From the NCBI RefSeq assembly GCF_017876095.1, contig NZ_JAGINM010000002.1, positions 62,001-126,000 on the forward strand: a stretch of DNA of 64,000 nt, written 5' to 3'. The DNA is from Azospirillum agricola (GTDB lineage: Bacteria > Pseudomonadota > Alphaproteobacteria > Azospirillales > Azospirillaceae). Below the pieces are notes generated by a model that was not told the origin of the DNA, did no database searches, and saw only the letters and a list, made by a program, of their open reading frames with translations. Below are positions 61,050-64,000 of the stretch, one piece after another. How positions within the stretch are numbered: the first letter of the stretch is position 1; each line of letters opens with the position of its first letter. The position numbers and the translations under genes are program-made.

Positions 61050-61859
61050 ATGACCCGCAACATCGACCGGCTCATCGACGTCATGGCGCGGCTGCGCGAC
61101 CCGAACGGCGGCTGCCCCTGGGATCTGGTGCAGACCTACAGGACCATCGCGCCGCACACCATCGAGGAAGCCTACGAGGTCGCCGACGCCATCGAGAAGG
61201 ACGACAAGGCGGCGCTGCGGGAGGAACTGGGCGATCTGCTGTTCCAGGTCGTCTATTACAGCCAGATGGCGCGCGAGGAGGGTCTGTTCGACTTCGAGGA
61301 GGTCGCCGGCGTCATCACCGACAAGATGATCCGCCGCCATCCGCACGTCTTCGGTCCCGAGGAGGTCAGGACCGCCGACCACCAGACCTCGCGCTGGGAG
61401 GAGCACAAGGCCGCCGAGCGCGCCGCCAAGGCCGCCGAGGAGGGCCGCGCCCCGTCGGCGCTGGAGGGCGTCATCCCCGCCCTGCCCGCCCTGACCCGCG
61501 CCCTCAAATTGCAGAACCGCGCGGCGCGGGTCGGCTTCGACTGGACCGACGCCCGCGACATCCTCGACAAGATCGAGGAGGAGGTCCGGGAATTGCGGGC
61601 CGAGATGGACGCCGGCTCGGCCCAGGAGCGGGTCGCCGACGAGCTGGGCGACCTGCTGTTCGCCCTGGTCAATCTGGCGCGCCGCCTGAAGGTCGAGCCT
61701 GAATCGGCGCTGCGCGGCACCAACGCCAAGTTCGAGCGCCGCTTCCACCGCATCGAGGCGCTGCTCGGCGAACAGGGCCGCAAGCCGCAGGACGCCACGC
61801 TCGACGAGATGGAAGCCTTCTGGCGGCAGGCCAAGCGGGAGGAACGCGGCGAGGGCTGA
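61050..61859 (+). CDS. mazG: Nucleoside triphosphate pyrophosphohydrolase MazG
   Basis: Hydrolyses NTPs to NMP and pyrophosphate, limiting mutagenic nucleotides. The 269-residue protein has two tandem MazG repeats: EEAYEVADAI with EELGDLLFQVVYYS at ~35-72 (EExxE and ExxD metal residues) and EEEVRELRAEMD with DELGDLLFALVNLAR at ~175-212. CPWDLVQTYRTI is the canonical N-terminal motif. It converges on the antiporter gene. Confidence 0.95.
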   Translation: MTRNIDRLIDVMARLRDPNGGCPWDLVQTYRTIAPHTIEEAYEVADAIEKDDKAALREELGDLLFQVVYYSQMAREEGLFDFEEVAGVITDKMIRRHPHVFGPEEVRTADHQTSRWEEHKAAERAAKAAEEGRAPSALEGVIPALPALTRALKLQNRAARVGFDWTDARDILDKIEEEVRELRAEMDAGSAQERVADELGDLLFALVNLARRLKVEPESALRGTNAKFERRFHRIEALLGEQGRKPQDATLDEMEAFWRQAKREERGEG

Positions 61860-61878
61860 GGCGCCCTCGCCTGCCCTC

Positions 61879-63333
61879 TCACACGAAGAACACCAGGGTC
61901 GTCAGGCCCAGCAGCGGCATCAGGATGCCGCAGGACCACACCATGTAGCCGAAGAAGCTGGGCATGGCGACGCCGCGTTCCTCGGCGATCGCCTTGACCA
62001 TGAAGTTGGGGGCGTTGCCGATGTAGCTGTTCGCCCCCATGAACACCGCGCCGGCCGAGATCGCGGTCAGGGTCAGCGCCAGATCGCCCATCAGGACCTG
62101 CGCGTCGCCGCCGGCCGTGTTGAAGAAGATCAGGTAGGTCGGCGCGTTGTCGAGGAAGCTCGACAGGATGCCGGTCGCCCAGAAATAGGCGGCGGGGTTC
62201 GGCTTGCCGTTGTCGTTCACGGCGGCGATGATGGCGCCGAGCGCGCCGTCGGTGCCGGCCTTCAGGATGGCGATGGCCGGGATGATGGTCAGGAAGATCG
62301 CCGCGAACAGCTTGGCGACCTCCAGGATCGGGCCCCAGCTGAAGCCGTTGAGGCTGCGGCTCCTGGCGCTGGTCAGCCTCAGCGACAGCAGCGTGATCGC
62401 GATCAGCAGGATCTGCGAGACGATGGTCTCCAGCGGCACCGCGACATGGTACAGCGTGACGCCGGTGCCGGGATGCCAGACGCCGCTCAGCAGCACGGCG
62501 CCGACGATGGCGGCCAGCAGCAGCAGATTGACGCCGCCCTCGATGCGCACCGGCTCGCGTTCGTGCACGCCCTCGATCAGCGGATGCTTGCCGGGATCGC
62601 GGGTGTGGAGGAACAGGTCGAGGGCGAAATAGATCGCCAGCAGCAGCGCCGACAGGAAGACCATCGGCCCGAGCAGATGGACCGTCGGCCAGAAGAAGTC
62701 GACGCCCTTCAGGAAGCCCAGGAACAGCGGCGGGTCGCCGAGCGGCGTCAGCGAGCCGCCGACGTTCGACACCAGGAAGATGAAGAAGACGACGGTGTGG
62801 ACCTTGTGGCGGCGGTGCTCGTTGGCGCGCAGCAGCGGCCGGATCAGCAGCATCGAGGCGCCGGTCGTCCCCATCACGCTGGCCAGCGCGGTCCCCAGCG
62901 CCAGCCCCACCGTGTTGGCCAGCGGCGTGCCGACCAGCGATCCGGTCAGCCGCACGCCGCCGGCCACCGTGAACAGCGCGGTCAGCAGCACGATGAAGGG
63001 GATGTATTCCAGCAGCAGCGTGTGCAGAAGCTCGTAGGTCGCCAGCCCGACCCCGAAGACGGCGGCGAAGGGCAGCAGGAAGGCCAGCGCCCAGGCGGCC
63101 GAGATCTTGCCGAAATGATGGTGCCAGACCAGCGGGGCCAGCAGCGGGAACAGCGCGATCGACAGCAGGATGCCGGCGAAGGGCACGACCCACAGCACGC
63201 CCATCGCGCGCCCGTCGAGATGCGGCGCGCCGGCTTCCGCGGCCAGGGCGAGGCCGGGCGCTCCGGCCAGAAGGAAGCCCGCCAGCGCGAGCGCGGCCGC
63301 GGCAAGGCGGGGGATGGAGGGCAGGTTCGTCAT
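61879..63333 (-). CDS. Sodium:proton antiporter, NhaD/CitMHS-like
   Basis: A 484-residue ion transporter with a cleavable-looking N-terminal hydrophobic segment and about 12 further helices. GASMLLIRPLLRANEHRRHK, VSNVGGSLTPLGDPPLFLGFL and SSFLDNAPTYLIFFNTAGGD are the paired core motifs of the IT-superfamily NhaD/CitMHS-type transporters. Ion (Na+ versus Li+ or an organic anion) is not certain. The start MTNLPSIPR is used; 31 codons upstream lack protein character. Divergent from the MarR gene, whose operator-like repeat lies between them (63496-63535), so its regulation by that MarR protein is possible. Confidence 0.85.
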   Translation of the reverse strand: MTNLPSIPRLAAAALALAGFLLAGAPGLALAAEAGAPHLDGRAMGVLWVVPFAGILLSIALFPLLAPLVWHHHFGKISAAWALAFLLPFAAVFGVGLATYELLHTLLLEYIPFIVLLTALFTVAGGVRLTGSLVGTPLANTVGLALGTALASVMGTTGASMLLIRPLLRANEHRRHKVHTVVFFIFLVSNVGGSLTPLGDPPLFLGFLKGVDFFWPTVHLLGPMVFLSALLLAIYFALDLFLHTRDPGKHPLIEGVHEREPVRIEGGVNLLLLAAIVGAVLLSGVWHPGTGVTLYHVAVPLETIVSQILLIAITLLSLRLTSARSRSLNGFSWGPILEVAKLFAAIFLTIIPAIAILKAGTDGALGAIIAAVNDNGKPNPAAYFWATGILSSFLDNAPTYLIFFNTAGGDAQVLMGDLALTLTAISAGAVFMGANSYIGNAPNFMVKAIAEERGVAMPSFFGYMVWSCGILMPLLGLTTLVFFV

Positions 63334-63495
63334 GGGTCCGAATTGTCGGCTGGCGGAAGGGTCGGGAGTATGCGGGGTGAACGAGCCCAAGCGCAAGCGA
63401 GGCGGCGGGGCCCGGCGGGTCGCCAAGCCTCACCCCCCTGCCCTGCCCGCCGGCGGGTGTCCGGCGTGGGGTGGGGAAACGCCGGCCGGATAATA

Positions 63496-63535
63496 TTGAC
63501 TCGATCAACATTGTTGAATATTGATTGAATCAACA
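63496..63535. promoter_or_regulatory. Paired palindromes, probable MarR operator
   Basis: TTGACTCGATCAA (63496-63508) and TTGATTGAATCAA (63521-63533) share the form TTGA-N5-TCAA, centre to centre 25 bases. The larger inverted repeat TGTTGA-N12-TCAACA runs 63512-63535. They lie between the antiporter and the MarR gene, just before the ribosome site, fitting autoregulation. The region is AT-rich relative to its flanks. Confidence 0.7.
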
Positions 63536-63546
63536 CTGGAGGCCCC

Positions 63547-64000
63547 ATGACCGCTCAGCACGACCGGGACGTCGCGACGTTGCGCGCTTTCAATCGGACC
63601 TACACGAGCCGCCTGGGGCTTCTCGACGCCACCTACGACGGCAGCCCCTTCACCCTCAGCGAGGCGCGCATCCTGTACGAGCTGGCGAACCGGACCAGCC
63701 CGACGGCGGCGGAGATCGCCCGCGCGCTGCGCCTCGACCCGGCCCAGCTCAGCCGGACCGTCAAGCGGTTCCTCGACCGTGGCCTCGTCACGGTCCGCGA
63801 GAACCCGGCCCATGGGCGTCACCAGCTTCTTTCCCTCACCGAGGAGGGGCGAGCCGCCTTCGCGGCCCTCGAAGCCAGCACGCGCGCGGCGGTCGGGACG
63901 CTCATCGAAAGCCTGGCTCCGTTCCAGCGCTCCCGCCTCCTGTCGGCGGCGGTCGCCATCAACGAGGTCTTCGACGGTGACGAGCCCACGGTGACGCTCC
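63547..64000 (+). CDS. MarR family regulator, probably MarR-GNAT fusion (3' end outside window)
   Basis: Only the first 151 codons are in the window. The start ATG has GGAGG five bases upstream. Residues ~10-135 form a winged-helix MarR domain: LRAFNRTYTSRLGLLDATY, FTLSEARILYELA, TAAEIARALRLDPAQLSRTVKRFLDRGLV (recognition helix) and RHQLLSLTEEGR (wing). This opening is that of MarR proteins fused to a GNAT acetyltransferase, so a fused C-terminus is likely past the edge. It is presumably autoregulated through the palindromes upstream. Confidence 0.88.
   Translation, partial: MTAQHDRDVATLRAFNRTYTSRLGLLDATYDGSPFTLSEARILYELANRTSPTAAEIARALRLDPAQLSRTVKRFLDRGLVTVRENPAHGRHQLLSLTEEGRAAFAALEASTRAAVGTLIESLAPFQRSRLLSAAVAINEVFDGDEPTVTL

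Overview
The window is GC-rich chromosomal DNA from an alphaproteobacterium, most likely Azospirillum or a close Rhodospirillales relative. This is inferred from gene content and order. Pointers are the rlpA-dacC-tmk-holB-metG-tatD-MBL run, the hopanoid genes hpnCDE, homospermidine synthase beside ornithine decarboxylase, a complex-I-assembly type squalene-synthase homolog, Mth938 after secDF, and a FixL-like heme PAS in a cyclic-di-GMP enzyme. No rRNA, tRNA, CRISPR array, insertion sequence or phage gene was recognised. Almost all of the window is housekeeping or envelope DNA.

Layout. 1-8.4 kb: a PAS-PAS-GGDEF-EAL protein with a degenerate GGDEF motif and an apparent heme pocket, a K+/H+ antiporter, two divergent glycine-zipper lipoproteins, a patatin-like lipase and an MsbA-type exporter. 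8.4-15.6 kb (minus strand): the conserved rlpA to MBL-hydrolase cluster for cell wall, nucleotide, replication and translation functions. 15.7-19.3 kb: a YdcF-like protein, a chemoreceptor and a periplasmic cyclophilin. 19.4-27.5 kb: outer-membrane biogenesis (YdbH-YnbE-YdbL, a GT41 TPR glycosyltransferase, a GmhB-like phosphatase, LptD). 27.6-33.2 kb: polyamine synthesis (ornithine decarboxylase, homospermidine synthase) with a long structured leader, then acireductone dioxygenase and an MFS transporter. 33.4-38.3 kb: serS-surE-pcm-nlpD and a DUF815 ATPase. 38.5-48.3 kb: yajC-secD-secF-Mth938, sodB, hpnCDE, the NDUFAF6-like gene and trmFO. 48.4-57.8 kb: a small lipoprotein, uvrA and a polyphosphate locus (CYTH-CHAD, SixA, Ppk, Ppx). 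57.9-60.7 kb: the only accessory-looking patch, with an LprI-like protein and a mosaic protein that has a proline-rich leader, an AT-rich middle and an IQM-like SGHY domain. 60.7-64 kb: mazG, a sodium/proton antiporter and the start of a MarR (probably MarR-GNAT) regulator with palindromic operator-like DNA.

The strongest leads are the mosaic IQM-like protein at 59186-60691, the putative heme-PAS phosphodiesterase at the left edge, the structured 5' region of ornithine decarboxylase (30729-30808), the CYTH-CHAD/SixA/Ppk/Ppx neighbourhood, and the NlpD-like protein that lacks the usual M23 zinc ligands. Family assignments come from reading motifs; no database search was run.
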